From Candidatus Poribacteria bacterium WGA-3G (GTDB lineage: Bacteria > Poribacteria > WGA-4E > WGA-3G): DNA of 64,000 nt. A model generated the notes under the pieces. It worked only from the letters and a program-made list of their open reading frames with translations. It was not told the origin of the DNA and searched no databases. This document shows, one piece after another, positions 50,046-59,402 of the stretch. Made by a program: the position numbers and the translations under genes. Numbering within the stretch: the stretch's first letter is position 1; each line of letters begins with the position of its first letter. The stretch covers positions 55,193-119,192 of the forward strand of contig ASZN01000010.1 of assembly GCA_000406005.1 (NCBI GenBank), given 5' to 3'.

Positions 50046-51050
50046 GTGGCGAAAATTCGACTTGCCATGATCGGATGTGGCGGAAATTCCTCAGGTCACG
50101 CCAGACGGATGAATGCGAACCCTGACGTACAAATCGTCGGTACTTGTGATGTAAATACGGACATCGCTAATGGCTATATTGATCGGAACATACCCGATCT
50201 CAGCCCGCGTCCGGGCGCTTATGACGACATCGGTAAAATGCTCAAGGATACCACGCCGGACGCAGTGCTAATCTCTACACCGCACACGCTCCATTTCGAG
50301 CACGGCATGCAGGCACTTGGAGCCGGGTGCCATGTGTTGATGGAAAAACCGATGGTCACGTCTTCTAAAGATGCGTATACGCTCGCTGAGAAAGTGGAAG
50401 AGACCGGATTAGTCCTCACGATCGGTTATAATACGCCGTGTTCGCCGAATTTCTACTACACCCGAGAGGTCGTCCGCAATGGTGACCTCGGTAAGTTGGA
50501 ATTGGTGATCGGATATATCACGCAAGGTTGGAAAGGTGGCACAACAGGTACCTGGCGGCAGAACCCGAAACTTTCCGGCGGTGGGCAGGCTTATGACAGT
50601 GGCGCGCATCTCCTGAATAGTCTCTGTTGGACAGTCGAATCGAAAGTTGCGGAAGTCTATGCTTATACCGATAACCATGATCGTGACGTAGACATCAACT
50701 CTTCGATGAACGTCAAATTTGAAAATGGTGTGCTCGCTGCGATGGCAGTGAGTGGCAATTGCCCAAGTCCGGGTGGCACGCACATGGCGTTAGTCTTTGA
50801 GAACGGTCGGATTGAGATTGATGGCTGGGGTGGCGGTTGGATTCGCGTCTGGAAAGGTGGCGAAGCGTTAGACCCGCCGCCGATTACAGATGATATGTCT
50901 GCCGGCTCGCCTGACGATAACTTTATTGATACGATCTTAGGCAGAGCGGAACCGCGGACAAGTCCGCTGAACGGGATCATCCAATCCGAATTAATGGATC
51001 TCATCTACGAATCCGCGGAGACAGGTGTTCCAGCACGTCCGGAACGTTAA
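50046..51050 (+). CDS. Gfo/Idh/MocA-family oxidoreductase
   Basis: The 334-residue protein starts at GTG 50046 with AAGGAG upstream. The N-terminal Rossmann domain has RLAMIGCGGNSSGHARRM and GTCDVNTDIANG. The family signature LMEKPMVTS, with catalytic-type Lys, is at about residue 102-108. The C-terminal alpha/beta domain contains GGGQAYDSGAHLLNSLCW. Such enzymes oxidise or reduce sugars and inositols with NAD(P). The substrate is not deducible. A terminator follows immediately. Confidence 0.94.
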   Translation: MAKIRLAMIGCGGNSSGHARRMNANPDVQIVGTCDVNTDIANGYIDRNIPDLSPRPGAYDDIGKMLKDTTPDAVLISTPHTLHFEHGMQALGAGCHVLMEKPMVTSSKDAYTLAEKVEETGLVLTIGYNTPCSPNFYYTREVVRNGDLGKLELVIGYITQGWKGGTTGTWRQNPKLSGGGQAYDSGAHLLNSLCWTVESKVAEVYAYTDNHDRDVDINSSMNVKFENGVLAAMAVSGNCPSPGGTHMALVFENGRIEIDGWGGGWIRVWKGGEALDPPPITDDMSAGSPDDNFIDTILGRAEPRTSPLNGIIQSELMDLIYESAETGVPARPER

Positions 51051-51057
51051 GACGATA

Positions 51058-51085
51058 GGCGCGGTTTTCTAACCGCGCCCATTTT
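51058..51085 (+). terminator. Rho-independent terminator after the oxidoreductase
   Basis: GGCGCGGTT and AACCGCGCC pair around TTCT, followed by CATTTTTG, right after the stop codon of the Gfo/Idh/MocA gene. Confidence 0.88.
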
Positions 51086-51161
51086 TGACGAGTTTTGCCA
51101 AAAAAAAGGACGGCGTTTACTCTCCGCTATAAATGGTGAGGTTTCCACGCCGAAGATTTTG

Positions 51162-52346
51162 ATGAAAAGATTTTTAGGTTTTACTTTTTTGATAATTTGT
51201 GTATTCGTGTGTTCATGTGCGGAAGAAATTTTAATTTTAGATGATGTTTTACTCACTGACGCGGATAAAGGTACGCATTATATTAACCCGGACAATTTGC
51301 CAAGCGCATACTCACGTTATCCTGCTGGAGATATTATCGTTGATATACCAGAGGATCTGCTATTTTCAATAACCTCTTACAACAATGGTTTATTTCACAG
51401 CGACGGGATATATTACAGTTATCAAGGATACGACGACCCAGACAACATCCGTAATACAATCAATGGCGGCGGTATAGTGTTTTGCGATAGAAACGGTAAG
51501 TACATCTCACACAGAGAGATAGCGTTTCCAGAAGGCACGGGGCGCTTCCCTCGGCGGTGGTCCCCTGGAAACATAGTGGGCATATACCAAAACAATCTTA
51601 TTTTATCAGTCCGTTATGCCAGGGATTTGTTCTCGCGCTACGATGCTGTAGAGGGCGCGAGTATGATTGTTATATTAAATCTTGACACTTTTGAGTTTAC
51701 CCGCATAGATGGCTACGGTTCTTATACTGTTTTGGAGAAAGGGAGTGTGCACAGTAGTTTTGTAATAGGTGATATACTTTATATGAGAAGGAGTCCTGGG
51801 TTGGTAGGTCAAAAATACTGGGACCAAAGCCGTAAAGACAGACTATACGCTTTTTCGCTTGTTTTAATGGAATACACGCCTGAACACGATATTACGATAA
51901 ATCACGGTTACCAGTTTGATTGGCAGATAGCAGGAGAGCCACCCAAAGAATCAGGCGCGTTTAACATAGATATAGATGATACACGTAACGATCTTTCGGC
52001 GCAACTTGCTAAAGCGGCTTTTGACGCTATAATATACGACGGTATAGGCGGGCTTTGGGTTAATGTGTCGTGGGACTTTATCATAAACGAGGATCTGAAG
52101 GCTTGTGATATTCCGTTGCACGCAGACAACTTTCTCGCGAAGTTTGATATGCAAGGCAACTTTACAGGAGATATCGTTGATATAGACTCCACATGCGAAG
52201 ATTTTCAAACATATAATAGAAACGCTCCCATGTTTCCACAGAACGGCGACGGTGAGTTTCTGTATTTTCCATCATGGGACCCTAACAAAGACTTTGCAAC
52301 TTGGGCGTGGAAGCCCTATAAGTATATTTGCTATAAACGTAATTAA
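51162..52346 (+). CDS. Putative lipoprotein, unknown function
   Basis: The 394-residue protein begins MKRFLGFTFLIICVFVCSC: a signal peptide with a lipobox-like VCSC, so Cys is probably lipidated. The body may be a propeller-like fold (ILILDDVLLTD, NGGGIVFCDRNGKYISH, NLILSVRYARDLF, GDILYMRRS, LLVNVSWDF-like segments), but I do not recognise the family. Start: ATG 51162 follows a TTG; no clear RBS. The codon choice is visibly A/T-richer (many ATA and TTT) than in flanking genes, which suggests horizontal acquisition. Confidence 0.6.
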   Translation: MKRFLGFTFLIICVFVCSCAEEILILDDVLLTDADKGTHYINPDNLPSAYSRYPAGDIIVDIPEDLLFSITSYNNGLFHSDGIYYSYQGYDDPDNIRNTINGGGIVFCDRNGKYISHREIAFPEGTGRFPRRWSPGNIVGIYQNNLILSVRYARDLFSRYDAVEGASMIVILNLDTFEFTRIDGYGSYTVLEKGSVHSSFVIGDILYMRRSPGLVGQKYWDQSRKDRLYAFSLVLMEYTPEHDITINHGYQFDWQIAGEPPKESGAFNIDIDDTRNDLSAQLAKAAFDAIIYDGIGGLWVNVSWDFIINEDLKACDIPLHADNFLAKFDMQGNFTGDIVDIDSTCEDFQTYNRNAPMFPQNGDGEFLYFPSWDPNKDFATWAWKPYKYICYKRN

Positions 52347-52363
52347 TAAGAAACGGCAAAGAT

Positions 52364-53542
52364 TTAAGGCAGTGCTTCCAACGTCGCACCTTCGGGACGG
52401 GGTGCTACCGGTCGGATTGGCATCTTTTCATAAGAGCGATAGGCGAGTTCTGCCAAATACGGTGTCTCAAGTCGAATGTGTCCCTCCGCACGTGAGTGCA
52501 TGAGCGCGTCAAGCACACCCGTCACAAGCAACGTCCGTTCCACCGGATATTGTGGTTCCCCTGTCACGAACATCTCCTCGATATTGAGACTCAAATAACT
52601 GAAATGCCCATGTGGTGGCCCATTTTGTAGGTAAACTTCCGTAGCATAGTCGGTATCCCCCGCTTTTGCTGCATACGCGAAGTCTGAGACGTAACCGTTC
52701 AACATCAGCACTGCGGAACGGAACCCATCGCTATGTTCAAGTAGAAACGCTGTCGGATTCGGACACCCCTCTACAATTGTGCTATCGGGACGTTTTTCGA
52801 TTTGTGCACACGCTGCTTCGGCTAACGCCAGAGACCATTTTCCTGATTCACCGGCTTCCCAGACCGAGTCGCCCTCCAAACACTGTATCGCCACAACTCC
52901 CGATTCGCCCCTGTGTCGGCGTTCAATCATACATTGTAACGTCTCAAGTGCGTGGAAGCCATAGGACTCCACACCACCATAGCCGATTCCGATTGCCGAG
53001 TCCAACTTGATGTCAAGCGGGTGTTCTAAAAACGGTTTGCGCCAACCGAGCGGTAAAGACGAACCCGCCATGAATGGTACATTCAGGGTCTTGGCGCGTT
53101 CGTACATCCAGATGGCATCCTCCCAGTTGTAGGCGAGGTGTTTATCGCAGAAAACTGGCACGGATTTTCCACTCGATGCGAAGACACCACAAATCTGCTC
53201 GAACATATACCGTCGCGGGTACATGTGCTGTTCAAACTCGTTATACGGATAATCGCCGTGTTCACCGATAAGGAGTACACCATCGACAGCCAATTCGTTG
53301 CCACCGAGCGTCAGTGCCTGCCGAATACTTGGATAGATCGGGACGTTATGTTCAGCTGCCAAACCGATGCCGATGTCTCGCGAGTCAACCTGATCGAGAT
53401 AGATAGACACCAATTCGACGCGCGGTGCCTGCAGTCCGGTATCCGTCGGGAAACCTTTCATGTATTTTGTGGCAATCACATCTGCGTGTGAGTGCGGAAA
53501 ATAGGTGGTGATGATTGCGGCAATCTTTTTAGTATTATCCAT
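52364..53542 (-). CDS. Conserved unknown protein, possibly Rossmann-like N-terminus
   Basis: The 392-residue protein begins with a Rossmann-like strand-turn (KKIAAIITTYFPHSHADVIA) and DGVLLIGEHGDYP, and contains VFCDKHLAYNWEDAIWMYER, GIGYGGVESYGFHALETLQC and ERTLLVTGVLDALMHSR. The overall feel is that of Gfo/Idh/MocA-like or AP-endonuclease-adjacent unknowns in Planctomycetes and Poribacteria. No catalytic residue can be assigned. It lies 15 bases downstream of argB on the same strand, and GAGG precedes ATG 53542. Confidence 0.65.
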   Translation of the reverse strand: MDNTKKIAAIITTYFPHSHADVIATKYMKGFPTDTGLQAPRVELVSIYLDQVDSRDIGIGLAAEHNVPIYPSIRQALTLGGNELAVDGVLLIGEHGDYPYNEFEQHMYPRRYMFEQICGVFASSGKSVPVFCDKHLAYNWEDAIWMYERAKTLNVPFMAGSSLPLGWRKPFLEHPLDIKLDSAIGIGYGGVESYGFHALETLQCMIERRHRGESGVVAIQCLEGDSVWEAGESGKWSLALAEAACAQIEKRPDSTIVEGCPNPTAFLLEHSDGFRSAVLMLNGYVSDFAYAAKAGDTDYATEVYLQNGPPHGHFSYLSLNIEEMFVTGEPQYPVERTLLVTGVLDALMHSRAEGHIRLETPYLAELAYRSYEKMPIRPVAPRPEGATLEALP

Positions 53543-53557
53543 TTTCTTTCCTCTGGT

Positions 53558-54434
53558 TTATCTAACGATTTCGGTTCCGACACCGCCCTCCGTGAAGACT
53601 TCGAGCAGCAAGGAATGCGGAATCCTACCATCAATAATATGCGTCTTATAGACCCCCCCCCATAAGTGCCGTCGTGCAGGCTTCGACCTTCGGAAGCATG
53701 CCACCGGCGATGCATCCGTCCTTAACCAATGCATCCACTTCTCGCATACGGATTGTCGGAATGAGTGATGTATCATCTGAGAGGTCTCTGAGGATGCCGC
53801 GCGTATCCGTGAGCATGATGAGTTTCTCTGCTTGGAACGCGGAGGCGACTTCGCCTGCCATCGTATCCGCATTAATGTTATAGGTCTGACCATCAACACC
53901 GACACCAATCGGTGCGATGACGGGGACATATCCGCCTTTATCAAGTGTCGTGACCGACTCAGTATTAACACCGATAATTTTTCCTACGAATCCCAAATCA
54001 ACGTCAATCTCCTGTCCATTTTCATCTGTAATCTGTGTGTGTTGTTTTTCCGCCAGAATAAGGTTTGCGTCTTTTCCTGAGAGTCCGATCGCTTTTCCGC
54101 CGTGCAGATTAATATGTGACACGATATCTTTGTTGATAGAACCGAGTACCATCTCGGCGATCTCAACCGTCTCAGCGTCCGTTACACGCAGCCCTTGCAC
54201 AAATTCCGGGACTTTCCCGACTCTATCCATCCATGCGGTGATCCGCGGTCCGCCGCCGTGAACGATAATCGGTCGGATACCGACATATTTCATCAAGACG
54301 ATGTCCTGCATAACGGATTGGATAAGTGTCTCATCATCCATCGCGGCACCGCCGTACTTAATGACGATCTGTCGGTCGTAAAAGTGGCGGATGTAAGGTA
54401 ACGCTTCAATAAGAACTTCAGCCGTTCTGTTCAT
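53558..54434 (-). CDS. argB: Acetylglutamate kinase, frameshifted in a G9 run
   Basis: The first 262 residues match ArgB: IVIKYGGAAMDDE, IIVHGGGPRITAWMDRVG, IGLSGKDANLI, NINADTMAGEVASAFQAEKL, and LTDTRGIL. At 53653-53661 the plus strand has nine C. The frame used upstream ends just after (ATG-GGG-GGG-GGT-CTA-TAA, stop at 53646), but removal of one G continues as GVYKTHIIDGRIPHSLLLEV and GGVGTEIVR to a stop at 53558, the normal ArgB C-terminus. ArgB phosphorylates N-acetylglutamate in arginine synthesis. The defect is probably a homopolymer error or a recent mutation. The gene overlaps no neighbour and is followed by the 52364 gene. Confidence 0.9.
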
Positions 54435-54622
54435 TGTATTTGATCTTGCCCTCTATTTTCGCTAAAATTGTGTATACTATATGATACGAAATCCTTGTGG
54501 GTTTGTCAAATTAAAAGTCGTCGGTTTTCAGTTTTCAGCGCGCAACTGAATTGTGTTGACATAATACTTCAAAAACAGCATACTTGAAAAGACTTAAACC
54601 GATACTTCAAGGAAACCTTTTC

Positions 54623-55717
54623 ATGCAAATATCAGCCCAAATTTCTCGATTCCACGGAACAGAAATCCCCTTTGAAGTCTGTGAAGTTCCTGTGATCGCA
54701 ACGTCAGAGCACATCCTCGTCCGCGTCTCTCTTGCGACGATCTGTGGGTCAGACCTCCACACCGTATCCGGTCGTCGGGACGCGCCTACGCCGTGCGTGC
54801 TTGGACATGAAGCCGTCGGTAGGATTGCAGCACCGACACAGCACCGCTCAGCCACCGGTGAACCGCTCCGTGAGGGAGACCGCGTCACGTGGAGTCTCAT
54901 GGCTTCGTGTGGTACATGCGACTATTGTACGGACAGAAATCTCCCACAGAAATGCGATACCCTCTTCAAATATGGACATGCACGGAGTGAAGGTTCTACA
55001 ACGCTATCCGGCGGGTTCGCTACACATATCCTGCTCCGTCGAGGAACAGCCATCTACCACATCCCCGACGCTATAACGGACAAAGAAGTTGTGCCAATCA
55101 ACTGCGCGCTTGCGACTGTTGTAAATGGCTTGAAGACCATCGGCACACACCCTAACGAGGCAGCAATCATCCACGGTGCGGGTATGTTAGGCATCTATGC
55201 AGCGTGTTATCTGCGGGAACGAGGCTACAAGACGATTGCCGTTGTAGATATTAACGACGGACGCCTGGAAATCGCCAAACGTTTTGGCGCAACACACACC
55301 TTCAACCCAGATAAACGCTCCACTACAGAGATTGACACTGCACTAAAAAATCTGACAGACGGACGCGGTCCTGATCTCGGTGTAGAGGTTAGCGGCGTAA
55401 CAGGTGGACTGCCGAACCTGATTGCATGGTCAGCCATCGGTGGACGGTGTTTGACGCTCGGATACGTCTACCCGAACGCGCATATCTCTGTTGATGCGGA
55501 TTACCTCGTCAGGAAATGTATGACACTCCGAGGCGTTCACAATTACCACTACACTGCGCTCGGTGACTCGCTCCGCTTCATAGAAGAGAACCGGAACCGA
55601 TATCCGTTTGCTGAACTCATTGGAGAGACATATCCGTTGGCAGGCATTAATTCTGCTTTTGCAGCGTCGAAACGTCGGGATGCACTCCGCATCGCGATCG
55701 CACCGAGGCAGGAATAG
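54623..55717 (+). CDS. Zinc-dependent alcohol dehydrogenase (MDR family)
   Basis: The 364-residue protein starts at ATG 54623 with AAGGAA upstream; the frame is open to a TTG at 54584. Catalytic-zinc residues are in TICGSDLHTVSGR and LGHEAVGRI, structural-zinc Cys in CGTCDYCTDRNLPQKC, and NAD-binding in IIHGAGMLGIYAACYLRERG. Length and order suit medium-chain dehydrogenases. The TICGSDLHTVSGRR stretch resembles a phosphonate-catabolism-associated dehydrogenase family (HpnZ), but no phosphonate gene is near, so the substrate is open. Confidence 0.9.
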   Translation: MQISAQISRFHGTEIPFEVCEVPVIATSEHILVRVSLATICGSDLHTVSGRRDAPTPCVLGHEAVGRIAAPTQHRSATGEPLREGDRVTWSLMASCGTCDYCTDRNLPQKCDTLFKYGHARSEGSTTLSGGFATHILLRRGTAIYHIPDAITDKEVVPINCALATVVNGLKTIGTHPNEAAIIHGAGMLGIYAACYLRERGYKTIAVVDINDGRLEIAKRFGATHTFNPDKRSTTEIDTALKNLTDGRGPDLGVEVSGVTGGLPNLIAWSAIGGRCLTLGYVYPNAHISVDADYLVRKCMTLRGVHNYHYTALGDSLRFIEENRNRYPFAELIGETYPLAGINSAFAASKRRDALRIAIAPRQE

Positions 55718-55797
55718 TTATCAGTTAAGAAACAACTTGTGGCAAGTAGAAACTTTGTTACGGGCACAAGAGCGTAACTGACAACTAACAACTGAAA

Positions 55798-55818
55798 GGA
55801 TTTTTTTTCAAAAAATCC
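55798..55818. terminator. Inverted repeat between convergent genes
   Basis: GGATTTTTT and AAAAAATCC pair around TTC, between the 3' ends of the alcohol dehydrogenase and comEC. It has U-runs on both strands, so it could stop both transcripts, though its stem is A/T-rich and weak. Confidence 0.45.
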
Positions 55819-55828
55819 GCACTGATAA

Positions 55829-58276
55829 CTACTTCAACCCGTCTATCCAACACCGTTTTCCATCGGTGCGGAGTGTAATTGCTGCGACTTCATCTGTGCG
55901 AAGCAGGATACATCCGCGTTCTTGATATCGCTCAACGACATCTGAATGCGGGAATTGATACAGGCTATTTTGCCCGAGTGAGAAGATCGCATACCGTGGT
56001 CGGACGGCATCTATAAACGGTACGGTGCTTGATGTGCGACTCCCGTGATGTGGCACCTTTAAAATCTCCGAACGGAGATCCGCCCCAGAGGTGATGAGTC
56101 GAGTCTCCGCCTTCTTACCGATGTCGCCCGTGAACAGGATATCCACCTCATAATACGTCAACTTTATCACGAGGGAATCGTCGTTCTTATCCGGATCCAT
56201 CAGATTGGTTGATGCGGCATCTATAGGATGTAAGAGGTGCAGTGTAGCGACGGGTGTGAGTTCGATTTCTCCAGCGTAGGGAAACGCATACGGGATATCC
56301 GCCGCTTTCACAATCGTGCGTAGCCGCCGATGCGTCTGCGAATCGATCGGTAGATCAGAGATACCGAGGACGCGTCCGATCTCAAAATTCTGTAAGATAT
56401 ACGCGAGTCCACCGCCGTGGTCGATGTCTGGATGTGTTAGTACTACCATATCAAGTTTGCGAATCCCGCGAAAATCGAGGTAGGGTTCAATAATACGTTC
56501 GCCGACATCATAGTCAACCAGTCTCTGCTTCTTCTCGTCGTAATAACTCCGTTGGATACCGCCATCAACGAGCATCGTCCGATTGTCTGGGAACCTGACG
56601 AAAGTCGCGTCGCCTTGTCCGACATCGAGTGTGACAACTTCAAGCAGCCTTCCGTTCTCATGAAAGGCGGTGTTCCAGACATAGATAGCGATAGCAGATA
56701 ATCCGACGAGGCTCGCGATTCGCCAATATCTACGGACATAGTGCCAATTCGTGATCGCCAAAAAGATCGAGACGTAGAGGACACAGATACCAAACGTCGG
56801 TGGTGCTAACTTCACGACCCCCCACGTCTGTCCAAATAGATCAATCAGTGCCAAGAAGATTGAGATAATCGCGTAATTGAGGAGTGCAAGCAGCTTCGCG
56901 AATGGTACCCAGATAAAACCGACGCATACCGATACCATCCCAACGGCAACAATCAGCGATACGAGACCGACCGCGAACGGTCCTACAACGATTCCGAGTG
57001 GATAGGTTCGGAAGAAGTGGTAGGCTATCAACGGTGTCGTCCCGATTTGTGCTGCGAGTGTTACGAGATAAGAGAGGACCAACCATTTAACAGCGGCATT
57101 TCTGCACTTTGTCAGGATAGAGATAGGCTGCTGCGAAGCTGCGTCGTCTTCTCTTTCCCATAGCCGATGCAGCGGTTTCTCCATCTTCGGGACGAAATAG
57201 ACGATAGCAGTAACAGCAACGAAAGAGAGTTGGAAACCGACATCCCATAGCTGGAGTGGGTTCAATAGGAGCAGCACGAGTGCCGCGAACCCCAACAAAT
57301 TGAAGAGGTCAGCCTCTCGGTCGATGACGGTTGCGAACAGAAACAGGATCGCCATCAACGAGGCACGGAAAACAGACGGGCGGAAACCGACCAGACAGGC
57401 GTAAATCAACACGGCAGCAATCGTCAGCAGACACAGCATTTTTTCAGGTAAGCGGAAGCATCGGAATCCGAAGTAGCAGAACATAGCAATCAGACCGACG
57501 TGCAAACCAGAGACGGCGAGTACATGAAAAGTACCGCTGTTTCGGAAGATGTCCAACGTCTCTGTTGGGAGATCGCTACGTTTACCGAGCAAGATGCCTT
57601 TGAGGAGCTGCGCGTGCAACGACGGTTCGGTTATCGAAGCACCTGTATAGATCGAATCAATCACCTGCTCCGTTCGGATACGGAGTGTCTCTATCCATCG
57701 TAAAGGCAAAAATCCGCGCTGTCCACCAATCCGTAGAAGCCCTTTCGCGTCAATGATACCGTCAACACCTTGCCGTGTGAGGTAGGCGCGGTAATCAAAA
57801 CCACCCGGATTTCGTTTGTCTTGTGCCTGTTCCAGGACCCCGGTCAGGGTTACCTGTCTACCGTAGCGGAGCGGCACGGTTTTTTGGAATCGAACGAGGA
57901 ACTTCGCTGAGACGCGTTGTGTTGGATCCGATAGCAGTTGGAGTTCGCCGGTGGCGTAGCAGGCATCCCACATCTCGCCGCGATCGGGTTGATATGTTGT
58001 GGTGCCAGAAAAACTGACAGGTTCGTTGTAAAAGTGCGGTGGGATCGGTGAATGTGAAACGGTCTCCAAACGGAGCATACCACCCGCAAACACAGATAAG
58101 TGGAGCAGTGCATAACAGATATAGCGCATCCGGTGCCGTGTCGTGAGGCTACCGATTAAACAGAGGAGCGCGGAAAGCCAAAGCCATAACGATGGGACAG
58201 ATAGCCATCTGCCTACGATGACACCAAGTAGATACGGGATAAGAAAATAGAGTGCGGGACGCGGCTTGAACTTCAT
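55829..58276 (-). CDS. comEC: ComEC/Rec2 DNA-uptake channel
   Basis: The 815-residue protein has the ComEC order. N-terminal helices and an OB-like domain (about 1-190, GRQVTLTGVLEQAQDKRNPG) come first. The Competence domain follows, with FHVLAVSGLHVGLIAMFCYF and LLNPLQLWDVGFQLSFVAV. The C-terminus (about 545-815) is metallo-beta-lactamase-like: VVTLDVGQGDATFVRFPD, VVLTHPDIDHGGGLAYIL (H-x-D-x-D-H), and LKVPHHGSRTSS. It carries transforming DNA through the inner membrane. No comEA or other competence gene is in the window. Confidence 0.94.
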   Translation of the reverse strand: MKFKPRPALYFLIPYLLGVIVGRWLSVPSLWLWLSALLCLIGSLTTRHRMRYICYALLHLSVFAGGMLRLETVSHSPIPPHFYNEPVSFSGTTTYQPDRGEMWDACYATGELQLLSDPTQRVSAKFLVRFQKTVPLRYGRQVTLTGVLEQAQDKRNPGGFDYRAYLTRQGVDGIIDAKGLLRIGGQRGFLPLRWIETLRIRTEQVIDSIYTGASITEPSLHAQLLKGILLGKRSDLPTETLDIFRNSGTFHVLAVSGLHVGLIAMFCYFGFRCFRLPEKMLCLLTIAAVLIYACLVGFRPSVFRASLMAILFLFATVIDREADLFNLLGFAALVLLLLNPLQLWDVGFQLSFVAVTAIVYFVPKMEKPLHRLWEREDDAASQQPISILTKCRNAAVKWLVLSYLVTLAAQIGTTPLIAYHFFRTYPLGIVVGPFAVGLVSLIVAVGMVSVCVGFIWVPFAKLLALLNYAIISIFLALIDLFGQTWGVVKLAPPTFGICVLYVSIFLAITNWHYVRRYWRIASLVGLSAIAIYVWNTAFHENGRLLEVVTLDVGQGDATFVRFPDNRTMLVDGGIQRSYYDEKKQRLVDYDVGERIIEPYLDFRGIRKLDMVVLTHPDIDHGGGLAYILQNFEIGRVLGISDLPIDSQTHRRLRTIVKAADIPYAFPYAGEIELTPVATLHLLHPIDAASTNLMDPDKNDDSLVIKLTYYEVDILFTGDIGKKAETRLITSGADLRSEILKVPHHGSRTSSTVPFIDAVRPRYAIFSLGQNSLYQFPHSDVVERYQERGCILLRTDEVAAITLRTDGKRCWIDGLK

Positions 58277-58376
58277 CTGCCTTCAATACACAGTTTTGCT
58301 TAGAACGTCCCACTATTATACCAAGATTACCTAAAATATCCACATTTTTAAGCATTTCTGCAATGAAAATTTGGTT

Positions 58377-59024
58377 CTACTGGGTCTCTCCATTCCATTC
58401 CAGCGGGGCATTTTGCAGGTATGGAAGTAGCATGCCTTGAAGTTGTCGGTGCGCGTGGTGCAAGTGTGCTTTAATCGTGCCTTCCGATCTGTTTAAGAGC
58501 ACAGCAATATCCTTGATCGCCAACTCGTTTCGGTGCCGCAGATTAAAGACACGACGTTGACCCGGCGGGAGTTTCTTCACAGCCTTCCGGATGATACGTC
58601 CGAGTTCTTTTTCCTCAAGGACTCTATCAGGAGACGGATGCGGATCTGCCATGTTTAGTACATCTTCGTCTTCAGCGGATAATTCTTCAAACGGAAAAAA
58701 CTTACCTCGTTTACGCTGACGTTGAAAATCGATGCTGCAATTGATGGCAATCCGATAGATCCAGCTATAAAATGCCGATCCGCCTTTGAACTTCGGGAGC
58801 GCTTTGAACGCCTTCAGGAACGCCTCTTGGCAGAGGTCCTTTGCTATCTCTTGGTCGCGAACCCGTTGATACATGAGATTGTAAATTTTCTGTTGATATT
58901 TTAGAACGAGAGGATTGAAAGCCTCTGTGTCGCCGCCCTGAAACCGATTGACAAGTTCGACCTCATCAATCTGCTCAAGTTCCAAATCTGTATACACAGT
59001 GGCGGGTTTTTGTCTGTATGTCAT
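58377..59024 (-). CDS. ECF-family RNA polymerase sigma factor (stand-alone)
   Basis: The 215-residue protein starts at ATG 59024 with GGGAG upstream; the frame is open to 59135 without support. Region 2: VLKYQQKIYNLMYQRVRDQE, AKDLCQEAFLKAFKALPKF, AFYSWIYRIAINC. Region 4: LPPGQRRVFNLRHRNELA and VLLNRSEGTIKAHLHHAHRQ. It is a classical ECF (SigW/RpoE-like) factor. No anti-sigma gene follows; comEC lies downstream on the same strand. The ECF-type promoter at 59331-59366, with the same 19-base spacing as the sigma-sensor promoters, points towards it. Confidence 0.92.
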   Translation of the reverse strand: MTYRQKPATVYTDLELEQIDEVELVNRFQGGDTEAFNPLVLKYQQKIYNLMYQRVRDQEIAKDLCQEAFLKAFKALPKFKGGSAFYSWIYRIAINCSIDFQRQRKRGKFFPFEELSAEDEDVLNMADPHPSPDRVLEEKELGRIIRKAVKKLPPGQRRVFNLRHRNELAIKDIAVLLNRSEGTIKAHLHHAHRQLQGMLLPYLQNAPLEWNGETQ

Positions 59025-59330
59025 ATCTTTTTTCTCCCTACAATTTTTTCGGTTGATGCGCTTTTTAACGCTGTCAATTATGATGTGTCGCTTAGTTTGA
59101 AATATATTCCCAACTTGTACACACTGCTGGGGCATAAAAGTTCCAAATTTTCCACATATAAGACGTTTTTAACTGCAGTATAGTTCGCTTAAATTTCGAT
59201 CAGTGGACAGGAACAGATATAATTGACCGTGAAAGTATCCAGTCGTAGTTGACACGCCAACGGCTTTAGGGTATACTAACGGTGATTTTTGTATTTGATG
59301 TCCTTTGATAAAAAAAAGATTCGGTCTCAA

Positions 59331-59366
59331 CTATTAATGACGCGATTTGCGGACAAAAAGGGTGCA
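59331..59366 (-). promoter_or_regulatory. ECF-type promoter towards the stand-alone ECF sigma
   Basis: TGCACC (59366-59361) and CGTCATTAATAG (59342-59331) on the minus strand, 19 bases between TGCACC and GTCA. It is about 310 bases before ATG 59024 and 37 bases before the rightward histidine-kinase start, in a divergent region. The remaining intergenic DNA (59025-59330) shows no gene. Confidence 0.72.
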
Positions 59367-59402
59367 TAATTTTAGAAAAATTGCATTTAAGGAGTAATTC
59401 CG

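Noticed and set aside
53558..53971. Separate minus-strand gene of 137 codons
   Set aside because: Only its last ~35 residues make sense, as the C-terminus of argB after a homopolymer frameshift.
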